Virus record (IMG/VR): IMGVR_UViG_3300034198_021433
Span: 1 to 27,206 of that record
DNA: 27,206 nucleotides
Strand: one strand, 5' to 3'
From: a virus
Of this stretch, positions 8,438-16,333 are shown one piece after another. The notes beneath the pieces were generated by a model that did not search any database, had not been told where the DNA came from, and saw nothing but the letters and a program-made list of their open reading frames with translations. How positions within the stretch are numbered: position 1 is the stretch's first letter; every line of letters starts with the position of its first letter. A program made the position numbers and the translations under genes.

Positions 8438-9913
8438 TTATGCAGGTGTTCTTGTTATAAAGTAATGGTCAGATGCTGTTGGGTTTGGTGTTTTTGTAAT
8501 TGATGGTGTTGGTGTATTTGATGCTGTATTGCTTATTGTTGGTGTATTTGAAGGTGTTGGTGTGTTTGTTGGTGTTTCACTTATTGTAGGTGTATTTGTA
8601 GGAGTTTCGCTTATTGTAGGTGTGTTTGTAGGAGTTGATGTATTTGTTGGTGTGTTTGTTGGTGTTTCTGTATTTGTTGGTGTATTTGATGGTGTTTTTG
8701 TGTTTGTTGGTGTGTTTGTTGGTGTTTCTGTATTTGTTGGTGTATTTGTCGGTGTTTCTGTTGGGGTTGGTGTTGGTGTTTTTGTAGATGTTTGTGATGG
8801 TGTTTGTGATGGTGTTGCTGATGGCGATTTTGTAGGTTTTGGGGTAAGTGAAGCTGTTCTTGTTTGAGATGGTGTTTTCGTATTTGTGGGTGTTGGAGTT
8901 TGTGTTCTTGATTCTGTGCGTGTTTGAGTATTTGTTGGTGTTCCTGTTCTTGTTTGGGATGGTGTTTGTGTTGGTGTTGGTGTTTGAGTTGGTGTTGCGG
9001 TTTCTGTGGGTGTTTGAGTATTTGTTGGTGTTCCTGTTATTGTTTGGGATGGTGTTTGTGTTTGAGATGTTGTTTGAGATGGAGTTGGAGTTTGAGTTGG
9101 GGTTGAAGTTGGGGTTGAAGTTTGAGTTCTGGTTTGACTTGGCGTTGAAGTTGGGGTTGGTGTGGCGGTTTGAGAATCCGTTTGAGATGGTGTTTGTGTT
9201 GGTGTAATTGTATTTGTTGATGTATGGCTTGGTAATGGTGTTCTAGAAGTTTTGGTTGGTGTTCTTGTTGTTGTTGGTGTATTTGTGGGTGAATTTGTAA
9301 TTGGTGGTGTTTGTGTTGGTGTAACTGTTGGTGTGTTTGTTGGTGTATTTGAAGGTGTTGGTGTGTTTGTTGGTGTTTCGTTTATTGTAGGTGTGTTTGT
9401 AGGTGTTTCTGATGGTGTTATAGATGACGTTATTGTGTTTGTAGGTGTATTTGATGGTGTTCTTGTGTTTGAAGGTGTATTTGATGGTGTTCTTGTTACT
9501 TGATAAAGAACTTCAATACCAGAAGAAACAAAAGGAGAATTTGTTAATTTTCCATAACCTGCTTCATTTTCTACAATAATATCAAAAAAACCAGTTGTTT
9601 TTGGTATTTCTGCAAAATTAAAAAATATATAATTTTCATTATAAGAAAATGATGGCAATAAAACTCCATAAAATGAAGGGTTATCTGCTGATAAATTTTT
9701 AACTGATGAAAATGGATTATAAAAAGTTATATTATCAAACATTAATGGGTTTGATGAACTTACATAAACATTTAATAATTTAAAAAAAGGTCCACCTTTG
9801 ATTACAAAATCTAAATTTAAATATGAAGACAAAATAAAATTATTAATATATAAAAAATCATAATTAAAAAATTTTAATATTGGTTTTGCTGAAATTGTAA
9901 AACTATCGGTCAT
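8438..9913 (-). CDS. Thr/Pro-repeat (TPTNTP) structural or adhesin-like protein
   Basis: A 491-residue protein in two parts. Residues 1-140 are a beta-rich domain; the stretch [22 protein letters not shown] (103-124) resembles an Ig/IPT-like strand pair. Residues 141 to about 478 are almost wholly Thr, Pro, Ser, Asn and Gln in degenerate T-P-T/S-x-T-P units of about four to six residues, ending in [10 protein letters not shown]. Such mucin-like stalks are extended and are frequent O-glycosylation targets in other systems. The gene lies between gp15 and the portal, so a virion surface or neck appendage protein is likely. The frame is continuous through the repeats, so selection keeps it open. 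A plus-strand open frame opposite (Val/Gly-rich) is a by-product of the repeat. No close function is recognised. Confidence 0.75.
   Translation of the reverse strand: MTDSFTISAKPILKFFNYDFLYINNFILSSYLNLDFVIKGGPFFKLLNVYVSSSNPLMFDNITFYNPFSSVKNLSADNPSFYGVLLPSFSYNENYIFFNFAEIPKTTGFFDIIVENEAGYGKLTNSPFVSSGIEVLYQVTRTPSNTPSNTRTPSNTPTNTITSSITPSETPTNTPTINETPTNTPTPSNTPTNTPTVTPTQTPPITNSPTNTPTTTRTPTKTSRTPLPSHTSTNTITPTQTPSQTDSQTATPTPTSTPSQTRTQTSTPTSTPTQTPTPSQTTSQTQTPSQTITGTPTNTQTPTETATPTQTPTPTQTPSQTRTGTPTNTQTRTESRTQTPTPTNTKTPSQTRTASLTPKPTKSPSATPSQTPSQTSTKTPTPTPTETPTNTPTNTETPTNTPTNTKTPSNTPTNTETPTNTPTNTSTPTNTPTISETPTNTPTISETPTNTPTPSNTPTISNTASNTPTPSITKTPNPTASDHYFITRTPA
8455..9495. repeat. Degenerate short tandem repeat encoding TPTNTP units
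   Basis: About 1 kb made of imperfect 12-18 base units; on the plus strand they read like GTGTTTGTTGGTGTT with variations. The plus strand is almost without C and the minus strand almost without G, a strong strand skew. Such arrays expand and contract by slippage or recombination, so the stalk length probably varies among relatives. Confidence 0.85.
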
Positions 9914-9919
9914 AATATA

Positions 9920-10645
9920 TTATGCATTAAATACAGAACTATAATCTAATATCAAAGAATCTTGATTTGAAAAATTTGTATCACTGTAATCAGATTTGAT
10001 TGTGTAAATCTTTTTAATAACTTCATTAGAGTTTTTAAACATCCAACCTTTTATTGTGAAGCTAGTATCTGCAACGATTCTAAAAGGTTGTGTTGGTCCT
10101 AAATCTTGAGGATATTGTATATTCACGTTACCACCCCACAAAACTTCAGATCTTATTTCATATGGATAAAATTCATTAACACCATTTTTAGGTACTTTCC
10201 AAGATATTATAATATATGGATCACAATATGGTATAAAGTTATTTAATATTTGATCCATATCATTTTGATATTTTGTTACAATTGTCATATTAACACCAAC
10301 GTTAATAGGAACTGGTTGTAATATTTTTTTAGCAAGAACACCATCCGTTTCTGTTTTAAGATTTATATTAAACCCTTCATTTTTATTAAAAACTCTGGCT
10401 GGATCTCTTGATATTCCAGAAATGTTAACAGCAATAATAGGAACCGTTAAACCTCCCGGTGCGGGTGTTTGTAAACTATTAAACACTCTTTGTTTTGGAG
10501 AATAAACATACAATACTTTAAATCCACTTGTTGGTGGAACTACAGTATTCTCATGGTCAAATCTTTTAATAACAACATCATTGAAGGCTCCAATGAATTG
10601 TTCTAAAAGAGTTTGTACCTCAAACCCAAAGGTATAATTTTTCAT
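9920..10645 (-). CDS. gp15: Tail terminator / sheath stabiliser, gp15-like
   Basis: A 241-residue protein of the T4 gp15 family (T4: 272), which caps the tail tube and sheath and joins tail to neck. Landmarks: LLEQFIGAFNDVVIKRFDH (residues 13-31), a YVYSPKQRVFNSL stretch, VPIIAVNISGISRDPARVFNK (about 68-88), VPINVGVNMTIVTKYQNDMDQIL (about 112-134) and YPYEIRSEVLWGGNVNIQYPQDL followed by DTSFTIKGWMF. This version is common in phages of the wider marine T4-like group. It stands six bases before the repeat-protein gene and begins the virion part of this minus block. AATAAGTA lies seven bases before the ATG. Confidence 0.85.
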   Translation of the reverse strand: MKNYTFGFEVQTLLEQFIGAFNDVVIKRFDHENTVVPPTSGFKVLYVYSPKQRVFNSLQTPAPGGLTVPIIAVNISGISRDPARVFNKNEGFNINLKTETDGVLAKKILQPVPINVGVNMTIVTKYQNDMDQILNNFIPYCDPYIIISWKVPKNGVNEFYPYEIRSEVLWGGNVNIQYPQDLGPTQPFRIVADTSFTIKGWMFKNSNEVIKKIYTIKSDYSDTNFSNQDSLILDYSSVFNA

Positions 10646-10652
10646 CCATCTT

Positions 10653-10660
10653 TACTTATT
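10653..10660 (-). promoter_or_regulatory. Late-promoter-like octamer AATAAGTA
   Basis: On the minus strand AATAAGTA is followed by seven bases (AAGATGG) and the gp15 ATG. It is one of several TAAGTA variants at virion or lysis genes in this window. Confidence 0.4.
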
Positions 10661-10676
10661 ATTAAAAATGGATTTA

Positions 10677-10943
10677 TTAATCATTATTTAAAACATTAGT
10701 ATCTTGTGGCATTAAAGATTTTATTAATTCAAAATCTATTTTTTTCCTAACACAATTACAAATATTATATGCTAATGTTGTCTGTTCTCTTCCAAGGTAA
10801 CCTCTACCATAGCATTTTCTACAATTTTCTGGGGGTTTTTTTGTTAATGGTATTTGTCCCAAATTTAAAAGTTTAATATCTTTTTCTAAAACTTCATAAT
10901 AAGTTCCAGAAAAAACACTATATATCAATTTTGTCGTTTCCAT
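10677..10943 (-). CDS. Small zinc-binding protein with a CxxCxGxG motif
   Basis: About 88 residues from the ATG at 10941-10943; a GTG at 10947-10949 would add two residues. It carries CRKCYGRGYLGR (Cys41 and Cys44) and CNC (Cys62 and Cys64), a compact four-cysteine zinc site whose first half resembles the CxxCxGxG units of DnaJ. There is no J domain. It overlaps the end of the upstream gene by about 26 bases and lies before gp15, so it is co-expressed with tail genes. The role is unknown; a folding or assembly factor is only a guess. Confidence 0.65.
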   Translation of the reverse strand: METTKLIYSVFSGTYYEVLEKDIKLLNLGQIPLTKKPPENCRKCYGRGYLGREQTTLAYNICNCVRKKIDFELIKSLMPQDTNVLNND

Positions 10944-11292
10944 TTGCACTTATCAATAATATACTATCCCAAAACTTATTTCCACTTATTTTTTTAGGAT
11001 AAATGATTAAATTTGTTTCTATTTCAGGTGCATGTTTTGCCAAAGTTTTAATTCTATAATCAAAATAAACTAAATTATCTTCTTCATGCATTTCAATGTC
11101 ATAAGGTATTGGTATTTCTATTTTTTCTTTTGTTTTTTTCTCAGTATCCATTACAAAAGTAAGATAAAAATTACGTTGATAAAAAAGTATTAATTTACCT
11201 TCTTTATATCTTTTATTTTTAACATCAATTGTAATATCTTTTTGCAAAAAAAATTTACAAGCTTTTTCTGTTTCTGTTCCGTAAATAGTCAT
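10918..11292 (-). CDS. Unknown 124-residue protein
   Basis: The frame is open and tightly packed: its start lies one base after the stop of the upstream gene and its end overlaps the downstream zinc protein gene. The sequence alternates hydrophobic and charged residues (KLILFYQRNFYLTFVMDT, then IEIPIPYDIEMHEEDNLVYFDYRIKTL), suggesting a small all-beta or alpha/beta fold. No signal peptide, membrane segment or known motif is seen. It belongs to the run of small genes between gp31-like and gp15. Confidence 0.6.
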   Translation of the reverse strand: MTIYGTETEKACKFFLQKDITIDVKNKRYKEGKLILFYQRNFYLTFVMDTEKKTKEKIEIPIPYDIEMHEEDNLVYFDYRIKTLAKHAPEIETNLIIYPKKISGNKFWDSILLISANGNDKIDI

Positions 11293-11293
11293 T

Positions 11294-11731
11294 TTATGAA
11301 TCCATAAACGCTCTTGGGTTCATTCTTCTTAATTTGGCATTAAAAAATAAAGCAAATTCTTCTAAACCTTTTCTTGAAGCAACATACATAGGTAAAGAAT
11401 TTTGATTTCTTTTTTGTATAACAACTGCTGATTTAACATCTATGTTTCTCCAATCTTGCATAAAAAGATCCCACACAGTAACCAATCCTTTTGATGCAGC
11501 ATTATATGGTGGTTGTTGTTTTGCAGGTTTATAATTTAATGTTTTTTTACCAAAAGGAGAATTTAAAAGTACTTGACATGTTGTACAAATCATTCTTCTT
11601 GTTTTAGTTGTAACTGAAGGATCTTTTGGTTTTCGTCTTCTGACAAAAACAACTTCAGCAACATAATAATTTAAGAAACTTCTTAAATCTGAAGGGTTCA
11701 TTTGCCCTTCAAAACCTTCTGTTTGTGGCAT
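11294..11731 (-). CDS. SH3-like beta-barrel (WYL_2/DUF2693-type) protein
   Basis: A 145-residue protein. The middle part has TRRMICTTCQVLLNSPFG (about residues 44-61) and, after a spacer, GLVTVWDLFMQDWRNIDVKSAVVI (about 82-105). The VTVWD...WRNI pattern is typical of the small Sm/SH3-like proteins (WYL_2, formerly DUF2693) found in many T4-like phages, which have no assigned role. The two cysteines (CTTC) may bind a metal. The C-terminal part (residues 112-145) is basic. ATTAAATA lies seven bases before the ATG. The family call is from memory of the motif and moderate. Confidence 0.6.
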   Translation of the reverse strand: MPQTEGFEGQMNPSDLRSFLNYYVAEVVFVRRRKPKDPSVTTKTRRMICTTCQVLLNSPFGKKTLNYKPAKQQPPYNAASKGLVTVWDLFMQDWRNIDVKSAVVIQKRNQNSLPMYVASRKGLEEFALFFNAKLRRMNPRAFMDS

Positions 11732-11738
11732 GAATTAA

Positions 11739-11746
11739 TATTTAAT
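11739..11746 (-). promoter_or_regulatory. Late-promoter-like octamer ATTAAATA
   Basis: On the minus strand ATTAAATA lies seven bases before the ATG of the SH3-like protein, in the 18-base gap after the co-chaperonin gene. Confidence 0.35.
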
Positions 11747-11749
11747 GTT

Positions 11750-12133
11750 TTATGAATCTTTAAATTCACATACACCAAATATTCTTGATTCGTTCAAGAA
11801 AACAACGTGCTTTAAACCATTAAGGTTTGATACTTGTATGCCTTTATCGTTAGGAAAAACTACAACATCACCTTCTTTAACAGTTTTGCAATCAGGTCCA
11901 GACAAAATAACCTTTGCTAACCTCCATGTAAAATTAACGGCATTAATTGGAACCCAAATACTACCTCTTTTTACCTCAGAACCATCTTCATTTACATCAA
12001 TGTATTGACACATTAAAATATCATCAAGAACTTTTGTTAAATTCCAACCATCAAGCATAAAATCCGATCCTAAATAGTTGTCTAATTGAACTTTACCGCC
12101 AATGCGGTCTTCTTGTGGTGGTCTGGGTATCAT
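11750..12133 (-). CDS. gp31: GroES-like co-chaperonin, gp31-like
   Basis: A 127-residue protein with the GroES fold pattern. After a divergent N-terminus, residues 59-80 (SIWVPINAVNFTWRLAKVILSG) fit the strand after the mobile loop, with the hydrophobic IWV in place of the GroEL-binding IVL tripeptide. EGDVVVFPNDKGIQVSNLNG (87-106) fits the conserved GDxVxFxxxxGxxV segment, and HVVFLNESRIFGV (109-121) fits the final strand where GroES has a E-S-D-I-L-A-V pattern. In T4, gp31 replaces GroES in the host chaperonin and is needed to fold the major capsid protein. The gene lies upstream of the virion genes. TGTAAATA lies seven bases before the ATG. Confidence 0.78.
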   Translation of the reverse strand: MIPRPPQEDRIGGKVQLDNYLGSDFMLDGWNLTKVLDDILMCQYIDVNEDGSEVKRGSIWVPINAVNFTWRLAKVILSGPDCKTVKEGDVVVFPNDKGIQVSNLNGLKHVVFLNESRIFGVCEFKDS

Positions 12134-12139
12134 ATAACT

Positions 12140-12511
12140 TTATTTACATGTGCTATTCAATTGTTCAAGTGTATCTTTAAATAAATTTATTTCTCTTTGA
12201 GAACATTCCAATAAACCAGCCATGTTTATGTCTTCTTGTAATTCTTTTTCTTTAACATTTTTCTTAATATAAGAAATTTTGGATGTATATTTTGGTAAAA
12301 TGATTCTATAAAAACCTTTAATGTTAAAATCATTACCGTTTGAACACCATCTATTAGTAGTAAGATTTAAAATTTTTGCAAAAAGTGGATTTGCCATAGA
12401 AATCCATCTATTAATAAGAAAAACAGGAGGTTTATAGTCTTTTGGTTCATTATTTCCGTTTTTAAAAACGTAATTAATAAAATCAAACAAACGATTGTCT
12501 TTATATTTCAT
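12140..12511 (-). CDS. gp62: Clamp-loader small subunit, gp62-like
   Basis: A 123-residue protein. LFDFINYVFKNG (about residues 8-19), the central PPVFLINRWISM (28-39), a helix with LNLTTNRW and the later YIKK fit the small clamp-loader subunits of T4-like phages related to gp62, whose common pattern is FDFIN..., Y-P-P-F-x-V/I-N-R-x-L/I-S, an N-x-x-N helix, then a basic KKxxxWxKK-like end. With gp44 the subunit would load the sliding clamp gp45 on DNA. It is shorter than T4 gp62 (187) but similar to the short versions in marine T4-like phages. Its start overlaps the end of the upstream glycosyltransferase gene (ATGA type). gp44 and gp45 are not in the window. Recognition is from memory and moderate. 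Confidence 0.6.
   Translation of the reverse strand: MKYKDNRLFDFINYVFKNGNNEPKDYKPPVFLINRWISMANPLFAKILNLTTNRWCSNGNDFNIKGFYRIILPKYTSKISYIKKNVKEKELQEDINMAGLLECSQREINLFKDTLEQLNSTCK
12141..12148 (-). promoter_or_regulatory. Late-promoter-like octamer TGTAAATA
   Basis: On the minus strand TGTAAATA lies seven bases before the co-chaperonin ATG and overlaps the last codons and stop (TGT AAA TAA) of the clamp-loader-like gene. Confidence 0.35.
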
Positions 12512-13191
12512 TTAACGTAAAATTTTTTAAATTTTTCGGCACTTTGATACCATTCTGGTGTATTCATGCTATCACCCAGACCAAAATGTGTTACTTTAAT
12601 TGGAGCAACACCCATTTTAAGCTTATTTTCGTTAGCCCTCAAGCAAAAAGTAATATCATAATGATGAAACTTAAATCTTTCATCAAATTCTGTCTTTGTT
12701 TCTAATAATCTTGATACATTTACAGCAAGAAATAATCCATCTAATACCAATGCTCTAGAGTTTGTGGACCCAAAACAAGTAGTCCAAGAAACTTTGTCTT
12801 TAGAATGAGCAACTTCACCAACATAATCCTGTCTATCGGACATTAAATGCCATGCAGGAGGTCTTGAAAGATCACATTTTTTACTTCCAGCTAATCCTAC
12901 TATATCAAATTTTTCAAAAGCAATGTCTAATTTTTCTTCCCAAAATAAATCATCAATTATTACATCATCATGAACAAATATTAATTTTTCATTTTTATGT
13001 TTTTCTTCATTAATCAATTGATTATAAACTTTCGGTAAACCTTTTTTATTTTCAAAAATAACAGTATAATTAATACCTTTAACCGTATTCATTTTATCAA
13101 TAAAAAAACCAATTTGGCTTTTTTCTCTAAATTCATTCTCCGATTTAGATGTTGGAATGACAAAATGGTAATTATTTAATGAATTAGACAT
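12508..13191 (-). CDS. GT-A glycosyltransferase (family 2-like)
   Basis: A 227-residue protein of the glycosyltransferase family 2-like type. It starts with HFVIPTSKSE, has a nucleotide-sugar site EKLIFVHDDVIID with the acidic HDD (residues 74-76) in the place of the DxD motif, then DIVGLAGS (96-103), a DGLFLAV acceptor-side stretch (151-157), FHHYDITFCLR (175-185) and VTHFGLGD (200-207). These are the landmarks of the small family-2-type proteins often seen in T4-like marine phages. Substrate unknown. Its stop overlaps the start of the gp62-like gene. The start region faces the divergent plus-strand gene at 13221. A possible sigma-70 promoter lies at 13215-13243. Confidence 0.8.
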   Translation of the reverse strand: MSNSLNNYHFVIPTSKSENEFREKSQIGFFIDKMNTVKGINYTVIFENKKGLPKVYNQLINEEKHKNEKLIFVHDDVIIDDLFWEEKLDIAFEKFDIVGLAGSKKCDLSRPPAWHLMSDRQDYVGEVAHSKDKVSWTTCFGSTNSRALVLDGLFLAVNVSRLLETKTEFDERFKFHHYDITFCLRANENKLKMGVAPIKVTHFGLGDSMNTPEWYQSAEKFKKFYVK

Positions 13192-13199
13192 AGCGTGGA

Positions 13200-13206
13200 G
13201 TAAATA
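13200..13206 (+). promoter_or_regulatory. Possible late promoter GTAAATA before the 13221 gene
   Basis: GAGTAAATA lies 14 bases before the ATG at 13221, which would give a leader of about eight bases. It is in the 29-base gap shared by two divergent genes. Confidence 0.4.
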
Positions 13207-13214
13207 TACTAGAT

Positions 13215-13243
13215 ATATTAATGAAACCTAAAAAGAAAATCAA
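13215..13243 (-). promoter_or_regulatory. Possible sigma-70 promoter before the minus-strand glycosyltransferase
   Basis: On the minus strand TTGATT (13243-13238), a 17-base gap and TAATAT (13220-13215) lie upstream of the ATG at 13191, within the first codons of the divergent plus-strand gene. The match is fair but AT-rich sequence makes chance hits likely. Confidence 0.35.
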
Positions 13244-13865
13244 GCTTAAAAAAAATATGAATAAGAATATTGTACCACAATCACCATCCAACGTACAAAA
13301 AGAAGTTAGTCGTATTTTAACACAAAACATGACACGAATGGAATTGAGTGAAGCTCATATACCATTTGCTTCAAGGTTTTTAAAGTCTTTACTCAAAGAA
13401 CAAGAAGAAGCTGGTACACCCGCTTCTGTTTCTGTTCCCGAAATTGATCCTGTTGCCACAGAAACCAATTCAAAAAATCCTTCAGAGTTCACACCAGAAG
13501 GTGATAAAAAAGCTTTTGATAAATCATTGGAACCAACAACGGATCCTAATGACTTTGAAACTCAAGGCGTTGACCCTCAAATGACATCTGATACCATTAA
13601 TAGTATTAAAGATTGGTCATCAAAACTTGGTGAATTTGCTGAATTTTTAAATGATCCTTCAACGGAATCTCTTCATAAAATACTTGCTGATGGTGATAGA
13701 GCAGGAAGTCTTCTTCGTGGTGTTACACGTAAAGCTTCTGATTCAATTACACGTATTGCTGGTGAAGTTGAAAAATTAAAAGAAATTCTTAACACTTACA
13801 TTATCACAGCACCTAAAAAGCTCCGTGATACGGAACAGCAAACCGCTGGATGGACTCAGTATTAA
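13221..13865 (+). CDS. Unknown 214-residue protein, possibly virion
   Basis: The N-terminus is very basic (MKPKKKIKLKKNMNKN), followed by helix, then an acidic, Pro/Thr-rich linker (about residues 62-120) and a helical C-terminal half with FAEFLNDPSTESLHKIL, a basic RGVTRKASDSITRIAGEVEKLKEIL helix and a short tail ending in GWTQY. No enzyme motif, signal peptide or membrane segment is seen. It is a lone plus-strand gene between minus-strand blocks. Its stop and that of the primase share the palindrome TTAA at 13862-13865. The helical, charged build suits a structural or DNA-associated protein, but this is inference. Confidence 0.7.
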   Translation: MKPKKKIKLKKNMNKNIVPQSPSNVQKEVSRILTQNMTRMELSEAHIPFASRFLKSLLKEQEEAGTPASVSVPEIDPVATETNSKNPSEFTPEGDKKAFDKSLEPTTDPNDFETQGVDPQMTSDTINSIKDWSSKLGEFAEFLNDPSTESLHKILADGDRAGSLLRGVTRKASDSITRIAGEVEKLKEILNTYIITAPKKLRDTEQQTAGWTQY

Positions 13866-14824
13866 TATAAACTGTCAAGTATTACTTGATAGTTGATTTC
13901 ATCTAAATTTTTGGATTTAGCCATATCATTAAAATCTTTATATGGCATATCATTTGTCCATTTAAAAACTTTTTTACCATCTGATATAAACTCTCTGGTT
14001 TTTTCATCTGCTGTTTTATCAAATTTGGGATTATCTAAAACCCAAATTCTTTCATGAAAAGGAAATGCTCCAATATCACTTTCCTGTGCCTTGGTTAAAC
14101 TAAGTCCTGCTGCACTAACTCCATTTTTAACAAACATTGCATCAATTGGTCCTTCAAATATAAAGACATACGGTAAATTAAAATCAACCCGATCTATTCC
14201 AAATAAAGTTTTTTCGTATCCTCTCTTTCCCAAATACTTTGGAATAGAATCATCTAAACATCTAGTTTGATAAAAATTTATTTTTTTATTTAAATCATAA
14301 AACGGAATACATATTCTATTTTTATGAATTACATCAGTAAGACTAATAAAAAGATTTGGAGATTTGTTTACAGCAACATCCAATCTTCTGTTTTTTATAT
14401 AATTTAAAGCCTTTTTAAAAATAGGATTACTTAAATAATATTTTTGCTGAACTTCATCAAACATATTAATTGAATCATAAGGTAAATCTGGTAATTCTTT
14501 ACTTTTAGTAAATGATGTATTTGTAATTTTCTTTTCTATATCAAAAGAAAAACTGTTAGTGGAAATTTCATGATCCAATTCATCTTTGGTCATATTACAA
14601 ACTTTTGTAATCCAAGAATAAGCAGACCATGTTTGTGAGCAATTAAAACAATGAAATGTATTAGACTCTGGATAAAAAAATAATCTCTTCTTTTTCCCTA
14701 AACTTTTACCTTCTTTACAAATCGGACAACCTGCATTGTATGTTCCATCATGTTTTCTAAAAACAGGATCATAAGAATATGCGTAAAATTTATTTAGAAC
14801 AAAAGTTTCTGGCAATCTACTCAT
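13862..14824 (-). CDS. gp61: DNA primase, gp61-like
   Basis: A 320-residue primase close in length to T4 gp61 (342). The N-terminal zinc ribbon has CPIC (Cys33, Cys36) and CFNC (Cys59, Cys62). The Toprim catalytic core has the acidic motif EGPIDAM (residues 224-230) and a second acidic motif WVLDNPKFD (261-269). It would make the short RNA primers for lagging-strand synthesis with the replicative helicase gp41 (not in this window). A sigma-70-like promoter at 14831-14859 ends six bases before its ATG. The gene is convergent with the 13221 gene and shares TTAA with it as stop. Confidence 0.93.
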   Translation of the reverse strand: MSRLPETFVLNKFYAYSYDPVFRKHDGTYNAGCPICKEGKSLGKKKRLFFYPESNTFHCFNCSQTWSAYSWITKVCNMTKDELDHEISTNSFSFDIEKKITNTSFTKSKELPDLPYDSINMFDEVQQKYYLSNPIFKKALNYIKNRRLDVAVNKSPNLFISLTDVIHKNRICIPFYDLNKKINFYQTRCLDDSIPKYLGKRGYEKTLFGIDRVDFNLPYVFIFEGPIDAMFVKNGVSAAGLSLTKAQESDIGAFPFHERIWVLDNPKFDKTADEKTREFISDGKKVFKWTNDMPYKDFNDMAKSKNLDEINYQVILDSLY

Positions 14825-14830
14825 ACCAGA

Positions 14831-14859
14831 ATAATACTATCTATCCTTTCAAAAATCAA
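14831..14859 (-). promoter_or_regulatory. Sigma-70-like promoter of the primase gene
   Basis: On the minus strand TTGATT (14859-14854), a 17-base gap and TATTAT (14836-14831) are followed by only six bases (TCTGGT) and the ATG at 14824. Transcription would therefore start about at the start codon. The promoter lies within the end of the upstream gene. Confidence 0.5.
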
Positions 14860-15299
14860 GCAATATCTGCTACTGATTCAGGTGCGGAATTTTCAATTTC
14901 TGGTGAAATTGAATCAAATTCAGCATCAGGCACATCTTCTTTTTCTTCTTCTACTTCCGCTTCAGGGTCATGATTTTCAAATGGTGAATCTACACGATCA
15001 TTTAAAAAAGAATATAACAGTTTGGCATATCCATCTGCAATTTGTCCTTTACCTTTACCTTTCATTGCACTTTTAATGTCATCAATAAAAGTTCTTGGTG
15101 TATATACTGCATCAGGACGAAACTCATCAAGTAATGCAGTAAAATGACCTTTGTCATGAACATAATGATGATGTTTAGTTCCAATCTCATCAATGTGTTT
15201 TTTGGCTTTTTCTATATTGATTTTAAATTTCTTTTTATCGTCAGATTTTCTTCCTTCAATAATAAGACTTTCACAAAAAGCATCAAAATTCTTTAACAT
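14856..15299 (-). CDS. Unknown 147-residue protein with acidic C-terminus
   Basis: An N-terminal helical part with a KKKFKINIEKAKKHIDEI helix and the His-rich GTKHHHYVHDKGHF (about residues 41-54), then VYTPRTFIDDIKSAMKGKGKGQIADGYAKLLYSFLND (65-101). The last 45 residues are acidic (Glu/Asp-rich) and probably disordered. No known family is recognised. It ends close to the primase start and its last bases hold the primase promoter. The start ATG (15297-15299) has GATAAATA five bases upstream and also AAAGGA, which ends the previous gene. Confidence 0.65.
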   Translation of the reverse strand: MLKNFDAFCESLIIEGRKSDDKKKFKINIEKAKKHIDEIGTKHHHYVHDKGHFTALLDEFRPDAVYTPRTFIDDIKSAMKGKGKGQIADGYAKLLYSFLNDRVDSPFENHDPEAEVEEEKEDVPDAEFDSISPEIENSAPESVADIA

Positions 15300-15304
15300 G
15301 AATA

Positions 15305-15312
15305 TATTTATC
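15305..15312 (-). promoter_or_regulatory. Late-promoter-like octamer GATAAATA
   Basis: On the minus strand GATAAATA lies five bases before the ATG at 15299 and contains the stop codon of the upstream gene. AAAGGA directly before it could also act as a distant ribosome-binding site. Confidence 0.4.
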
Positions 15313-15991
15313 CTTTAAACATGTTAGATTCTATATTTTTTAAATCATTTTCGGTGGCAGGTATGATATTATCAAGTAAACTTTCACCTTCACCATACCC
15401 TCTACCATCCTCTTTAACATAAAATTCGGTTAATTTGATTCTTTCTTCTGGACTACCAAAGATTTCAATGACTGCTGGTGTATCATCTTTAGGAAAAATT
15501 CTCCCATCTCCTCTATGATAAGACTCTTGAAAGACTTTGAAAATATTATCAATCTCTTCTCTATAGGTTGGATCAACATTCCTTGTTCCATTATCTTCAA
15601 TTTCAATTTTTGCTGCTTTGGTCAATGGTATAAAGAACAAAACATCATACATTTTTAATGTCTCTCTTACCAAAATTCTTTGTTGATCCAAAAATTTTTC
15701 CGAAAGTTTATCATTTAAGCACAACCATGTTGAATATGCCAATACATCAAGAACACAACGATCCAAAATAACATGATCGTTTTTAGAATATTGAATTGTT
15801 TGATCGATCAGACAATCCATAATTAATTTTTGACTATCCTCAGTTCCTTGTTTGCTGTGAGGTAAATTTTTTTCTTTTATTAAATCTCTGTATGATTTAT
15901 CAGGTGTTTTATACATTGTCCACTTCTTTAAGAAGTCATTAATGTATGTAGTTTTTCCTGTATTTTGAGTACCTATTACGGCAATTTTCAT
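15308..15991 (-). CDS. P-loop nucleotide kinase-like ATPase (NadR/AAA_28 type)
   Basis: A 227-residue P-loop protein. The Walker A loop is GTQNTGKTT (residues 7-15) directly after the first strand (MKIAVI). A Walker-B-like strand with HVILDRCVLDVLAYS (73-87) carries the DR pair seen in nucleoside and nucleotide kinases and in NadR-like (AAA_28) proteins, and a further LFFIPL strand follows. It could phosphorylate a nucleoside or nucleotide for phage DNA synthesis or act on a nicotinamide compound. Substrate is not decided by what is visible. It stands with primase and small unknown genes. CCTAAATA lies eight bases before its ATG. Confidence 0.72.
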   Translation of the reverse strand: MKIAVIGTQNTGKTTYINDFLKKWTMYKTPDKSYRDLIKEKNLPHSKQGTEDSQKLIMDCLIDQTIQYSKNDHVILDRCVLDVLAYSTWLCLNDKLSEKFLDQQRILVRETLKMYDVLFFIPLTKAAKIEIEDNGTRNVDPTYREEIDNIFKVFQESYHRGDGRIFPKDDTPAVIEIFGSPEERIKLTEFYVKEDGRGYGEGESLLDNIIPATENDLKNIESNMFKG

Positions 15992-15998
15992 AATAAAT

Positions 15999-16292
15999 TT
16001 ATTTAGGTTCTAATTCAGCAAAATCTTTTTTTAATTCTGGAAAATATTCTAATATTTCTTTGCTAAATTCATCATTTAAAACAATCTTTTCATCATCATA
16101 GATATAAACATTCTCTAAAACAATTTCAGGGAACATTGATCTAATTTTTTTAGCAAGTTCAATGCTGATTAATGAATTTTCTTTATACCAAGATGCACAA
16201 ACATCAACCGAAGACGAAAACAATAATGATTCTAAAATATTTTTTAATTCGTCTTCAGAAAGAGATTGAAGGTTATATGTTTTATTTGTCAT
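15999..16292 (-). CDS. Unknown acidic 97-residue protein
   Basis: Counted from the ATG at 16290-16292; a TTG at 16311-16313 would add seven residues but gives no better context. The protein is mainly helical and acidic, with LSEDELKNILESLLFSS near the N-terminus, one SIELAKKIRSMFPEIVLENVYIYDDEKIV segment, and FPELKKDFAELEPK at the end. No known motif is visible. It lies 41 bases after the upstream small gene and runs to the kinase-like gene. Confidence 0.55.
   Translation of the reverse strand: MTNKTYNLQSLSEDELKNILESLLFSSSVDVCASWYKENSLISIELAKKIRSMFPEIVLENVYIYDDEKIVLNDEFSKEILEYFPELKKDFAELEPK
16000..16007 (-). promoter_or_regulatory. Late-promoter-like octamer CCTAAATA
   Basis: On the minus strand CCTAAATA lies eight bases before the kinase-like ATG and overlaps the last codons and stop (CCT AAA TAA) of the preceding gene. 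Confidence 0.3.
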
Positions 16293-16333
16293 GTTTATTA
16301 TATTAACAGACAAATATTAAAAAATCAAATTTT

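Noticed and set aside
8529-9503. Long plus-strand open frames rich in Val/Gly opposite the Thr/Pro-repeat gene
   Set aside because: They are the reverse-strand image of the short repeat; composition is purely repeat-driven and they lack start signals.
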